Part shown: piece by piece, positions 16,746-25,981 of the stretch
How the letters are laid out: each line of letters begins with the position of its first letter
Numbering within the stretch: position 1 is the first letter of the stretch
Notes under the pieces: model-generated
Told to the model about the DNA's origin: nothing
Databases searched by the model: none
What the model saw: the letters and a program-made list of their open reading frames with translations, nothing else
Source: Ensifer adhaerens
GTDB taxonomy: Bacteria; Pseudomonadota; Alphaproteobacteria; Rhizobiales; Rhizobiaceae
Assembly (NCBI RefSeq): GCF_001270265.1
Contig: NZ_LGAP01000017.1
Coordinates: 1 to 64,000, forward strand
DNA length: 64,000 nt
Direction: 5' to 3'
Program-made: the position numbers and the translations under genes

Positions 16746-18035
16746 TTAGAAGCGGCGGTCGACCAGATGCTTCGCCTGCGCGCCGGCATGGTAGAAGGCG
16801 GATTTGACGTTGCGCCAGGTGTCGGGGGTGACAGGCGTTTCGGCAAGCGGGATTGCCGAGGCCTGACCGGTGACGTGGTTGGCGAGCGCCTTGCCGAAGA
16901 CGGTGCCGGGGGCGATGCCGCGGCCGTTGTAGCCGCTGACCGAGACGACGTTCGGCGCCAGCGTATGCATGGCCGGCAGGTTGTTGGTGGTCATGCCGAT
17001 GCGGCCATCCCACCAGTATTCGAAGCGGAAATCGCCGATATAGGGGAAGAGTTTGCGCACCGAGCGGGCGGCGAAGGCGCGGTGCGTGCCCTCGGCCATC
17101 GCATCGAGCCGGCCGATCGAGCCGAAGATCAGGCGGTTCTGCTGGTCCATGCGGAAGGAGGTCATGACAAGGCCGGTATCCCACGTGCCCTGGCGTTCCG
17201 GCAGGATGCGGCCCGCGACCTTTTCCGGTAGCGGGTTGGTGGCGAACTGGAAGTAGGGCAGGATCGTCAGTTCCTGCGTGTGTTCCTGCCATGGGGTTTG
17301 CGCGAACATACCGCCATAGGCATTTGTCGCGAGGATCACCTGCTTTGCTCTGACTGTGTTCTGCCCGGCCTTGAGCACCCAGGTCTCGCCCTTGCGCTCG
17401 GCGCCGACGAGCGGCGTGTCGGTGTAGATCTCGGCACCGGCGGCAAGGGCGGCACGAGCAAGGCCGCGCGCATAGGCAAGCGGCTGGATCGTGCCGGCGC
17501 GGCGATCGAGAAGCGCGCCGGAGAAACCTTCGGCGCCCGAAAGCGCGCCCGCCCGCTCGGCCGAGAGAACCTCAACCGGTGCGCCGCGTTTCTTCCACTG
17601 GGCTTCGCGGTCGCGGATATCCTTCACCCCCTCGGCGCCGACGGCCATGTGCAGGGTGCCGTTGCGAACCGCTTCGCAGGAAATGCCGTGTTTCTCGACG
17701 AGGGCATAGACCATTGCCGGGCCGTCGCCGAGTTCGCCGAGCAGGCGGTTGCCGGCCTCTAGCCCGAGCGTTGCAATCAGGTCGTCCGGCTTCACCCACA
17801 TGCCGGCATTGACGAGACCGACATTGCGGCCGGAGCCGCCGAACCCGATCATCTTCGCCTCGATCACCGTCGCCTTCACGCCTTTTTCGGCGAGGTGAAG
17901 TGCGGCCGAAAGGCCGGTGAAGCCGCCGCCGATGATGGCGACATCGGTCGTAATGTCGCGTGCGAGCGGACGCGTATCCGGCGCTGCCGGTGCCGTCGCA
18001 TGCCAGAGGTTGGGCAGGGTGCGCTCGGTCGCCAT
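16746..18035 (-). CDS. FAD-dependent oxidoreductase (DadA/PuuB-like)
   Basis: A 429-residue FAD enzyme of the DAO superfamily. The dinucleotide motif is VAIIGGGFTGLSAALHLAEKG near 31-51, followed by GFGGSGRNVGLVNAG near 64-78 and the C-terminal SGYNGRGIAPGTVFGK flavin segment near 365-380. The closest functional parallels are PuuB (gamma-glutamylputrescine oxidase) and other amine or amino acid oxidases, which fits the nearby gamma-glutamyl ligase operon, though it is unlinked in transcription. An upstream ATG at 18044 abuts GAAGGA with no spacing, while the ATG at 18035 is 9 nt from it, so I chose 18035. Its 3' end is duplicated downstream. Confidence 0.88.
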   Translation of the reverse strand: MATERTLPNLWHATAPAAPDTRPLARDITTDVAIIGGGFTGLSAALHLAEKGVKATVIEAKMIGFGGSGRNVGLVNAGMWVKPDDLIATLGLEAGNRLLGELGDGPAMVYALVEKHGISCEAVRNGTLHMAVGAEGVKDIRDREAQWKKRGAPVEVLSAERAGALSGAEGFSGALLDRRAGTIQPLAYARGLARAALAAGAEIYTDTPLVGAERKGETWVLKAGQNTVRAKQVILATNAYGGMFAQTPWQEHTQELTILPYFQFATNPLPEKVAGRILPERQGTWDTGLVMTSFRMDQQNRLIFGSIGRLDAMAEGTHRAFAARSVRKLFPYIGDFRFEYWWDGRIGMTTNNLPAMHTLAPNVVSVSGYNGRGIAPGTVFGKALANHVTGQASAIPLAETPVTPDTWRNVKSAFYHAGAQAKHLVDRRF

Positions 18036-18106
18036 CGCGGACATTCCTTCGGTAAGGGCCTGAAATTTAGAGGTGGCTAAGTGATAGGACCATCGCCTCG
18101 AAATTT

Positions 18107-18135
18107 CTCATGACAATGTTTCATGAGGTCATGAG
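18107..18135. promoter_or_regulatory. candidate operator with three TCATGA motifs
   Basis: CTCATGAC (18107-18114) and GTCATGAG (18128-18135) are inverted copies flanking a third TTTCATGAG. It lies 70-100 bp upstream of the oxidase start codon, where a regulator could act. Inferred from symmetry only. Confidence 0.4.
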
Positions 18136-18551
18136 GGCGATGCGCGCCTTGGCTGGCGCAAGCGTGACGCTCGGGGGCGGCCGCAAAAAGAAGTGACCGC
18201 AGCCGGTTCGTGGGCGGCCGCGGTCTGGGTCGTGTCGGTGGAGTAGTCGGATTTAAATGTCTTTGCCGGGACGGTGGTCCGCCGTACCGGCCCTATGGGT
18301 TCCGATGAAAATAGCCTGATCAATCACGTCGTTGATCAGACAGGATCATTTTCAGTTGGGGGCGTGCCGGTGTCACTCCCCCAATTGGGGGATGGGACAC
18401 GCAAAAAGCTGCGATTTCAATGAATTCGACCAAAATTCGCAGCGCTTTGCCGGAGGAGGGCGGCGGCTATGCGGACCTTCGGGCTTCTGATGGCGCCATG
18501 CCTAATGCAGGCAGGACGCCAGGTAAGCTCGGAGACGGCCCAAAGTACCTC
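18136..18551. other. gene-free stretch with palindromes
   Basis: I see no convincing gene here. There is a perfect palindrome CCCCCAATTGGGGG at 18378-18391 inside longer arms TGTC/GACA. There is also an inverted pair near 18409-18450 (GCTGCGATTT / AAATTCGCAGC). Short minus-strand frames lack family resemblance and good start sites. Confidence 0.5.
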
Positions 18552-18659
18552 ATTCCTGTGCTTGTCACAGGAATCCAGCCATCCCAAGTCCTTGGGATGA
18601 AAAGCCTTTTGACCTGACGGACGTCAGGTTGCTGGATTCCGGCACAAGGCCGGGATGAG
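18552..18659. repeat. REP-like inverted-repeat element
   Basis: Four small palindromes lie in a row: CATTCCTGTG/CACAGGAATCCAG, CATCCCAAG/TTGGGATG, ACCTGACG/CGTCAGGT and CTGGATTCCGGC/GCCGGGATGAG. The outermost ends (CATTCC...CCAG and CTGG...GGATG) are inverted copies of each other. This looks like an intergenic mosaic repeat of the kind common in rhizobia. It does not match the other two families in this window. Confidence 0.7.
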
Positions 18660-18772
18660 GGAGAGGGGGTATGCCTCTTGCTCAAGAGGCATTGTCGGGC
18701 TTGTCGGCAACTGGAAGGCCCGCGCATACGCTCGGGCTCTGATCGGCTTCGACATCTGTCAGATACAACGCC

Positions 18773-20199
18773 TCAGTCGGCGAACTCGACCGTGACGCCG
18801 ACGCTCACCATTTTGGCGAGTTCCGTGGCGTCCCAGTTGGTCAGGCGAACGCAGCCGTGGCTCTGGGTCTTGCCGATCTTCGAAGGCTCCGGCGTGCCGT
18901 GAATGCCGTAGGTCGGCTTCGAGAGCGCGATCCAGACCGTGCCGACCGGGCCGTTCGGGCCCGGCTGCAGCGTCAGGATCTTGTCGTTGTTGCCCTGCTT
19001 GAAGTTGATCTTCGGGTTGTAGGTGTAACCGGGATTGAGCGCGATGCGCTCGACATTGACGGTGCCCGACGGCGATGGCGTGTCGGACGAGCCGATCGTT
19101 GCTGGGTAGGCGGCGACCAGCTTGCCGGCGGCATCATAGGCCAGAACCTGCTTGCGGGCCTTGTCTGCGATGATCCGCGCGACCTTTTCCTTCCGGTTTT
19201 CGCCGGGGTTGATGACCTTGATGATCGTGCCTGGAATGGTGAAGTCGACGCCCGGATTGAGCTCGCGCAGATAGGTCTCGTCCATGTGGAACTTCTCGCC
19301 GAGCATTTCCGTCGTCGAGGTGAAGGACATGTGCGGCAGCATCGCCTTGTGGGCGTAATCCTCAGGGATCGAAGCGACATAGGGGCCGGCCGCATCTGCA
19401 GCCGTGATCGTGTAGCTGGTGATCGGCAAGCCGCCGTTCATGCGCAGCCGCTCGAGAATGTCTTCGGTGTTGTTCGGATCGAGCGTTTCGCCGGTTGCCT
19501 GCTGCCAGGCCTCGATTGCCTTGGTGACGTTCGAGCCCATCTTGCCGTCGATGACGCCAGGCGAGAAGCCCTCGCGGTCGAGGAACACCTGCAACGCGGT
19601 GATTTCGGCACGCGACTTGGACTTGACCGACATGGCCGGCGGCATGGTCTGTCTCAGCGGCTGCTCGTATTGCGGGTCGATTGCCGCCTGTTCCTCGCCG
19701 TCGATCAGGCCGGGTAGGCTGTTGGGCAGTTCGTTGCGCTCGACCGACGGCGGCACCACGTCGCGATAGTCCGGGTCTCGGTAATCGGGAACGGAGCCGG
19801 TGACATCGCCCGGCTCGGAATAGCCGTAGCCGCGATCGCGGCTGCGGCGGGTGGGATAGACGCGACCTCGCCCCGGCCGCGCGACCCGCCCTAGCCGTCG
19901 GACGGCACGACGGGTGCGGCCACATTGCCCCCGTTGTCGACCAGCACCGCGCGGCCGCGGTTATCACGCATGGTGCGCACTTCGTCCGAGCCAGGCATAT
20001 AGTCGAGAATTTCGCCTTCCGGCGTCACCAGCATGACGTCGCCATTGCCACGGCGATTGCGGCCGTAACCTTCCTGAGCAAAGGCGGATGCAAGATCCAC
20101 GGCGAGGAAGCCGGCTGCGGCGAGAAGCGAGAGGCCGGTGCGGGTCGCTGACGTCACGATAAAACCTGTTCTCATGGTGGTTGATGTGGCGCGGTACAT
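18773..20199 (-). pseudogene. L,D-transpeptidase (YkuD) gene split by a one-base frameshift
   Basis: The N-terminal part (20199-19891) has a signal peptide (GLSLLAAAGFLAVDLASAFA) and ends VVPSDG then TAG. A second frame continues as GRVARPGRGR... RRSRDRGYGYSEPGDVTG into a peptidoglycan-binding domain (ITALQVFLDREGFSPGVIDG) and a YkuD catalytic domain. That domain carries HGTPEPSKIG and SHGCVR with the catalytic Cys, and ends at 18773. Restoring one base in the TAG codon gives a Tyr codon and a single protein of about 475 residues. The enzyme would form 3-3 crosslinks or attach proteins to peptidoglycan in the periplasm. It is either a real lesion or a sequencing error. The Met at 20175 is an alternative start. 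Confidence 0.85.
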
Positions 20200-20365
20200 T
20201 CGGATTTCGACGTTAATGTGAAAAAAATGAATTCATCATGAATAAGCGGTTAAATTCTATCTAGGCGCCCTCTTAGCAGCTTTCAATCGATGAAAAACAG
20301 CCCCTGTCGGCTATCATGTCTTTGTGATCGCTGTGATTCCCGTGGGTTGGGCTGGAGGCCCGTGC

Positions 20366-21208
20366 ATGCGAACGAGATTTGATGCACCAGATGACGCACA
20401 GGAAAACCATATCCTGTTCGACCGTTCGTCGGCGCTCGACATCGCTGCCTTCGTCGTCGATGGCGTCGATCTTTCGCCGGGTACCGCGATCCCCTCCGAT
20501 GGTGATTCGCGCATCGACCGGGCGCTGGCGGGCTTTCTCTTCACCTGCGGACCCGAGCACATTCGCCATCCCGAGCCGATTGCCGGCGGCGAGGGCGCAC
20601 GCTATCCCTTGCACGGTTCGCTTGCCGGCACGCCGGTCAAGCACACGCACATGTCCGCCGACAGCACGCTCTGCATCGCCACCGTCGAGATCAACCTTGC
20701 CGACGGCGGCCATGCGCTCTTGGAGCGGCGCTGGCATGTCGATGCGGACCGATACGAGGTGATGCTGGAGGACCGGCTGACCAACACCGGCGCCGGCGCC
20801 TTCCCGCCGATGATGATGTATCACCTGAATATTGCCGGCCGGCTCGTCGGCGACGATACCCGCATAATCAGCCGCTCCTTTGCCGAGGGAGCGCGCGGCT
20901 GGCGCTTCGGCGAGGGCGAGAGCGCGCATTTCTGCATTCCGGCTGACGTCGGTGCGGAGGGCTGGTCCGAGGTGGCGCTTTCGCCGCTTGTCGGCGCCGG
21001 CGGCAAGCAGCTGACGGTGCGCTTTCGCGCCGATACCCTGCCTTATCTGCAGATGTGGCGCTGTCAGCGCGGCATGGCCGACGTCATCAGCATCGAGCCG
21101 GCGTCGCATCGTCTCGCCAAGCGGCCGGAACTTGCCGGGGCCGGTGAACTGCATCTGCTCGAGCCCGGGCAGACGCGGACCTATGCGCTTGCCTTCGGCG
21201 TCTCCTGA
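20366..21208 (+). CDS. DUF4432/aldose-1-epimerase-like protein
   Basis: A 280-residue protein resembling the DUF4432 family of galactose mutarotase-fold proteins. Landmarks are GGEGARYPLHGSLAGTP near 72-88, MMMYHLNIAGRLVGDD near 147-162 and the C-terminal IEPASHRLAKRPEL segment. The fold suggests sugar or sugar-acid binding, possibly anomer interconversion, but no substrate can be assigned. ATG at 20366 follows GGAGG by 8 nt and is better than the ATG at 20324. It stands alone, divergent from the L,D-transpeptidase gene. Confidence 0.8.
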   Translation: MRTRFDAPDDAQENHILFDRSSALDIAAFVVDGVDLSPGTAIPSDGDSRIDRALAGFLFTCGPEHIRHPEPIAGGEGARYPLHGSLAGTPVKHTHMSADSTLCIATVEINLADGGHALLERRWHVDADRYEVMLEDRLTNTGAGAFPPMMMYHLNIAGRLVGDDTRIISRSFAEGARGWRFGEGESAHFCIPADVGAEGWSEVALSPLVGAGGKQLTVRFRADTLPYLQMWRCQRGMADVISIEPASHRLAKRPELAGAGELHLLEPGQTRTYALAFGVS

Positions 21209-21286
21209 CCCAAGCGTTTGGAATTGACGCCGGCGGGCGTCGCGCCTACATCAGAGGCCAAGGTTTTTTGCAGGGATTAAGCGACC

Positions 21287-21625
21287 ATGGACATCCGCCC
21301 GATCAACGATGAATACTCGGTTTCCGGCCAGATCACGGTCGAAGACCTCGACCAGATCAAGGCGCTTGGCTTCAAGTCCATCGTCTGCCACCGCCCCGAT
21401 TTCGAGACGCCGGACCAGCCGACCTTCGATTCCATTGCAGTGCGCGCGCAGGAACTGGGCATCGAGACCATGCATATTCCCGTCGGTCCGATGGGCGTGA
21501 CGGCGGACGCGGTTCAAAAGATGGTCGACGCCCTCGACGAATTCCAGCGGCCGATGCTCGGCTATTGCCGCTCCGGTGCCCGCTCGACGGCGGTCTTCCA
21601 GCAGACGCAGCATATTCGCGGCTGA
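21287..21625 (+). CDS. DUF442-family phosphatase/sulfurtransferase-like protein
   Basis: A 112-residue single-domain protein of the TIGR01244/DUF442 family, the small module fused to beta-lactamase-like hydrolases such as BLH. The active-site loop reads GYCRSGARS near residues 92-100, with the nucleophilic Cys and Arg. The N-terminus PINDEYSVSGQI is typical. Related proteins link to sulfide metabolism or protein dephosphorylation. The activity is not known here. The ORF ends with QTQHIRG, slightly short for the family. Confidence 0.85.
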   Translation: MDIRPINDEYSVSGQITVEDLDQIKALGFKSIVCHRPDFETPDQPTFDSIAVRAQELGIETMHIPVGPMGVTADAVQKMVDALDEFQRPMLGYCRSGARSTAVFQQTQHIRG

Positions 21626-21679
21626 GCCGGCTCACCGCAGCATAGGGGCGCACTGCGCCCTATGACGCCTTGCGCTTCC

Positions 21680-21752
21680 GGGAACGCATACCACCCTCGG
21701 GATGCATACCACCCTCGGGATGCGTAGCACCCTAGGGGATGCGTAGCACCCC
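21680..21752 (+). repeat. four-copy 17-19 bp tandem repeat
   Basis: GGGAACGCATACCACCCTC, GGGATGCATACCACCCTC, GGGATGCGTAGCACCCTAG and GGGATGCGTAGCACCCC follow one another without gaps. The array lies in the 178-bp gap between the DUF442 gene and the cupin gene. Copies 1-2 and 3-4 form two subtypes. Confidence 0.9.
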
Positions 21753-21803
21753 GGGCTGCCGGCTCGACAGCGGTTCGAACGATCGAGCGGCGGAGGATGC
21801 GGC

Positions 21804-22157
21804 ATGGCGGGAATACATCTGATCGAGCGCGAGCAGTGGGCCGAAAAGCCCGATGTCTGGCAGGGCGAATTCCAGGGCGGCGCCTATGGCGCCGACGTCT
21901 CGGTGGTGTTCTATACCACCGACAAGATCGGTGGCGGACCGAAGCTGCATCGCCATCCCTATCCCGAGACCTTCATCATCCGCACTGGGCGCGTGCTGTT
22001 TACCGTCGGCGACCGCAAGATCGAGGCCGAGGCCGGACAGATCGTCGTGGCGCCGGCCAACGTGCCGCACAAGTTCGAAAACCTCGGACCCGGGCGTCTG
22101 GAAACCACCGACCTGCATGTGGCCGGCGCGTTTTCGACGGAGTGGCTGGAGGAGTAG
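21804..22157 (+). CDS. small cupin-domain protein
   Basis: A 117-residue single cupin. Motif 1 is PKLHRHPYPETFIIRTG near 46-62, with metal-ligand His, His and Glu. Motif 2 is VVAPANVPHKFENLGPG near 80-96. Small cupins of this type include metal-dependent dioxygenases, isomerases and sensors. Nothing in the context identifies the substrate. GGAGGATGCGGC precedes the ATG. Confidence 0.87.
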   Translation: MAGIHLIEREQWAEKPDVWQGEFQGGAYGADVSVVFYTTDKIGGGPKLHRHPYPETFIIRTGRVLFTVGDRKIEAEAGQIVVAPANVPHKFENLGPGRLETTDLHVAGAFSTEWLEE

Positions 22158-22366
22158 CGTCAGTCACGCCTCCGTCTGTCTCAAATGATCGGCCGTTCGA
22201 CGTCGACGCTATCGCCGCCAGCGTGACATCTCGTCCCTTAAAGCCTGTTTGAGTGAACATACTAGGTATGTGTCGAATGCCACCGAGGTCTTTCGTAGGT
22301 AATGTTTGATTCTGTACAGCTTCTGGTGGCAAATGGACTCTACTAATAATTTTGAGAATATTTGGC

Positions 22367-25300
22367 ATGACGAAAAGACCGCTGATCCAAAAAGGTGTGG
22401 CAGAACTTGAAAAGTTATTCGATCAACGGCGCAATGATCCGCAGTTCTTGGACAATCTGATTGAGGAGCTTTCCGAGCGAAAAACTCAGCGCGCGCAAGA
22501 ACTACGGCGACGGGTGATACAGGCCAGAGGAACAACTGCTCAACGAGCTACATTACGCGTTGATATCCGGGAACCTGCTCGGGAAAGCCTGCCTATTGTT
22601 GCTATCGCACCAGCAGAGCGGCCAGCCCCCCCGATTCCAGGACCAGCCGCACCCACGACAAGGACGGATCGTCCCACTCTTGAACGCCCTTCTGTCCGCA
22701 ACGATCCCGGAAGCATCCTGTCGGCATGGACGGCGATGGAGGTCCTTTCTCCTCCGTCTTTCCGCAAACCCGAGGATTTGGCGAGCGGCGATCGATACCG
22801 TATCGCCCGTCTCGACAAGGATGCGCTGCCTTGGGAGAATGGTGGCGAGAAGAGCCTCCCTAATCAGAAGCTTTATTATCAGGTCATTCTCGGCAGCATC
22901 GACATGGAAGCCGCCGTTTCGGTGCTGTTGGCGGTTTACACCGACAGCCGGGCCGAGCGCCCTCAAGCGCGCGGAGAGGCGGTGCTTGCCACGATCATGG
23001 TGGACCGGGATGGCCGTCCGGTAGAGAGCGAAGCCGTTTCCATTTCCAGTTTCGGGTGGGGAATACCCGTGGCGCTGGGCGGCAAGCTCCGCGATCTCGG
23101 GCAATGGTCGCAGGCGGAAAAGGCGCTCGTGAAGGGACTATCGGCAAAGACGGCCATTGCCGACAGAGATGGAAATCCGCTTCCTCTCACCCGCAAGACA
23201 ATTCAAAACGCTTATGAATGGCTCGTCCAGACCATAGGTCTATCAGCGCAGTTCGCCAAGCCACCGGCGTTTGCAGTTCGGTCATATCAGTATTTCAGGC
23301 TGCAAGACCCACCTGAAGCAATTCTGCTCAATTCGTTCTTCCTTGACGACCTGGCGGCGGCACGCGTGCTTGTCACTTCCGGCAAGGCGACGCCAAACCT
23401 CAAGCGGTATCTGGGCGTCCTCAAGCCTCGCCACCGCCGTAACCTCATGAAGGACAACGAGGCGCTTTCAGAGGCGCTCGAACCTCAGAAATTTCCATTG
23501 GGATCATGGCCGGGCGAGGGAAGGCATCCGCTCGCACTCCTTCAGCAATGTGCGGTCAACCTTGGCCTTCACGACCTGAAAACGGATGGAATTCTGGCGG
23601 TGAATGGTCCACCCGGCACGGGGAAAACAACGCTTCTTCGCGATATCATCGCCGCCCTTGTCACTAAGCGGGCGGAAATTCTTTGCAGCTATGACGAGCC
23701 TGAAAGTGCGTTCATCCACTCTGGCCAGAAGCTGAAGAAGGGGAAATCCTTCGTTCACCTCTATCGCTTGGACAACAAAATCAGGGGGTATGAAATGATC
23801 GTTGCCTCCTCGAACAACAAAGCCGTCGAGAATGTCAGCGCCGAACTACCCGCCATGCAGGCGATAGCGGCAGACGCCGGCGGCCTTCGATATTTCAAGA
23901 CCGTGTCAGACGCGCTGTTACAGCGTGAGACCTGGGGTGCTGTCGCAGCAGTGCTCGGCAATGGCAAGAACAGGAGCGATTTCCGGCAAACCTTTTGGTG
24001 GGACGACGATGTCGGGCTCCAGAGGTATTTGCAGCAGGCTAGCGGCAATCCTCAGCTGATCGCCGAAAAGACCGAGACAGGAACGAAACAAAGACCGCCA
24101 CATATTATCTCAAGGAAAACGCGCCGGAGGATCATGACGAGGCGCTACGGCGCTGGAAAAAAGCCCGCCAGCATTTCCGCAAGGTGGCGGCATCCTCGAA
24201 AGCCGCGTTGGCCGATTTGCAGAAGGCCCACGATCTTTTGAGATCCGTGCGGCAGAAGCAAGAGACGGTTGATGGTCTCACGATCGAAATCCAGGCGATG
24301 GGCCCGGTTTTGGCGCAACTGTTGGAGTGCGCCCGGAACGCGGTATCCGCTTTTGAGAGTCAAAAGCAGACCGTAGAAGCGCTGGAACGGAACCAGGTCG
24401 CTTCCTTGAAAGCCCGTCCAGGCTTCCTCAGCCGGCTGTTCGGCACGCGGGCTTATCGCTCATGGCGTGAAACATACGATATCCTCTCGAAAAATCTTGC
24501 TGTTGAGAAGACGACGCTCTCGCGCTTGTCGAGAGACGCCGAGACGAAAAGGTTGGAACATGCGCGGGCGACCGGCGAGCTGCAAAAAATGCGAGCCTCG
24601 ATCACCGGACTGACCGAGGCGCTCAAGCGCGAGCGGAGTGCTTGCGAAGACCTTGCCCGCCAATATCCCGGCACGTTCATTTCAGAAGAGTTTTTTGACC
24701 AGCGGCATCAGGCGAAGCAGAAAAGCGCGCCTTGGCTGGACACGGCGACAGCGCGTTTGCGCAACGATGTTTTTGAAGCAGCGATGGCCTTGCACAAAGC
24801 ATTTGTTGACGCCGCCGCAAAGCCGATCCGACATAACCTCAATGCTCTAATGGATGGCTTCGGCACACGCTCGCTGGGAAATTCGGAAAAGGATGCGCTG
24901 ATCCCGGATTTGTGGTCAACCTTGTTCCTGTTGGTGCCGGTGGTTTCCACCACATTTGCTTCGGTCTCCCGCATGTTTGGTAAAATCGGACCGGGCGCGT
25001 TCGGCTGGCTGCTCGTCGACGAAGCAGGCCAGGCTTTACCGCAGGCGGCCGTGGGTGCGTTGATGCGAACTCAACGGGCGATGGTAGTGGGTGATCCGAT
25101 CCAGATCGAGCCAGTCGTTGTTCTACCTGACCAATTGACCGAAGCGATGTGCGAGCAGTTCGGCATCGATCCGCTGATCTACAATGCGCCCGGAGCTTCG
25201 GCGCAAACATTAGCTGACAGCGCCACAGAGTATTACGGGACATTCGAGACGAAGTACGGAACCCGCGAAGTCGGCGTACCTCTTCTTGTACATCGACGCT

Positions 25301-25854
25301 GCACCGAGCCGATGTTCAGCATTTCCAATTCCATCGCCTATGAAAACCTTATGGTACAGGCAAAATTGGCAAAGCCCTCTGCCATCCGGGATGTGCTTGG
25401 CCCGTCTCGATGGATCGATGTCGAAGGGCGCGGGCAGGAAAAATGGTGCCCGCAGGAAGGGGACGCGCTGCTCGCCCAGCTACGCAATCTACGGGCCAAA
25501 GGATGCGTTCCCGACTTCTACGTTGTGACGCCGTTCGTGGTGGTGCAGGATCGCATGCGGGAAGCGTTGCGGACGAGCGGCTTGCTCGACGGATGGGTCG
25601 AGAACCCATATCAGTGGGCCAGGGATCGCGTCGGGACGGTCCACACTGTTCAGGGCCGTGAGGCGGAAGCTGTCTTTTTCATTTTGGGTGCCCCAGACAT
25701 ACAGCAGCGAGGCGCGCGCGGCTGGGCCGGTGGGCGCCCCAATTTGCTGAACGTCGCGGCAACAAGGGCAAAGGAAGCTCTTTACGTGGTGGGCAACCGG
25801 AGTCTCTGGAAAACCGCAGGTGTTTTCCAGTCACTTGATGACTTCCTCGCCTGA
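22367..25854 (+). pseudogene. UPF1-like superfamily 1 helicase, frameshifted, isolated accessory gene
   Basis: The 5' frame (22367 to about 24100) has an N-terminal module with NDPQFLDNLIEELSERKTQR, a Pro-rich linker and a Walker A GPPGTGKTT at 23606-23632. The rest lies one base out of frame: it is open from about 24061, becoming coiled-coil, with Walker B VDEAGQALPQ near 25010, GDPIQIEPV near 25090, VHTVQGREAEAV near 25640 and ATRAKEALYVVGN near 25757. One missing base around 24085-24100 restores a protein of about 1,160 residues. The motifs define a DEAG-box UPF1-like helicase (AAA_11/AAA_12). The codons are visibly more AT-rich than those of neighbours, and no partner gene is adjacent. 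Related stand-alone helicases occur in phage defence, but the role here is not shown. Confidence 0.85.
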
Positions 25855-25889
25855 CCGTGCCTCGTTGCAGATTTTGTAACCTAGATCGA

Positions 25890-25980
25890 TAGCGTTCTCA
25901 AACTGACTTAGCGAGGCGATCTATCTCTTTTTTCATGCACTTCATGAGGGGAAGCGGCTTCGCGCTTCCCCTGGAAATGC
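25890..25980 (+). repeat. diverged third copy of the family B repeat with terminator-like hairpin
   Basis: The right half (GCTTCGCGCTTCCCCTGGAAATGC) aligns with the right half of the repeats at 32583 and 51367 (GCTTCGCACTTTTCCTGGAAATGC). It forms a 9-bp stem GGGGAAGCG/CGCTTCCCC at 25948-25971 between two convergent genes. The left half is weakly conserved. Confidence 0.5.
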
Positions 25981-25981
25981 C

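Larger units (their letters stand above)
15735..16861. repeat. 398-bp tandem array carrying copies of the oxidase gene 3' end
   Basis: A unit of about 398 bp repeats in direct orientation. The landmark GAGAATGGGTTGCCACC recurs at 15841, 16239 and 16636 (third copy GAGAATAGG). Each unit includes the last ~38 codons of the minus-strand oxidase gene: the real end is 16746-16861, with detached copies at 15958-16073 and 16356-16471. Each unit also has a 3' flank with the motif GTCATCCTCGGGCTTG/CCGAGGATGAC in inverted pairs. A partial left copy starts near 15735. The reading frame of each detached tail stays open to its stop. No other gene is seen between 15713 and 16745. Confidence 0.92.

Noticed and set aside
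18129-18323. 64-residue minus-strand frame upstream of the oxidase
   Set aside because: No domain, no good start site, and the frame crosses the candidate TCATGA operator.
21680-21752. Possible small CRISPR at the four-copy repeat
   Set aside because: The copies abut with no spacers.
21804-25854. A full phage-defence island with nuclease or toxin partners
   Set aside because: Only the helicase is present. The flanking cupin and ThDP-enzyme genes look like ordinary metabolism. No integrase or tRNA target was seen.
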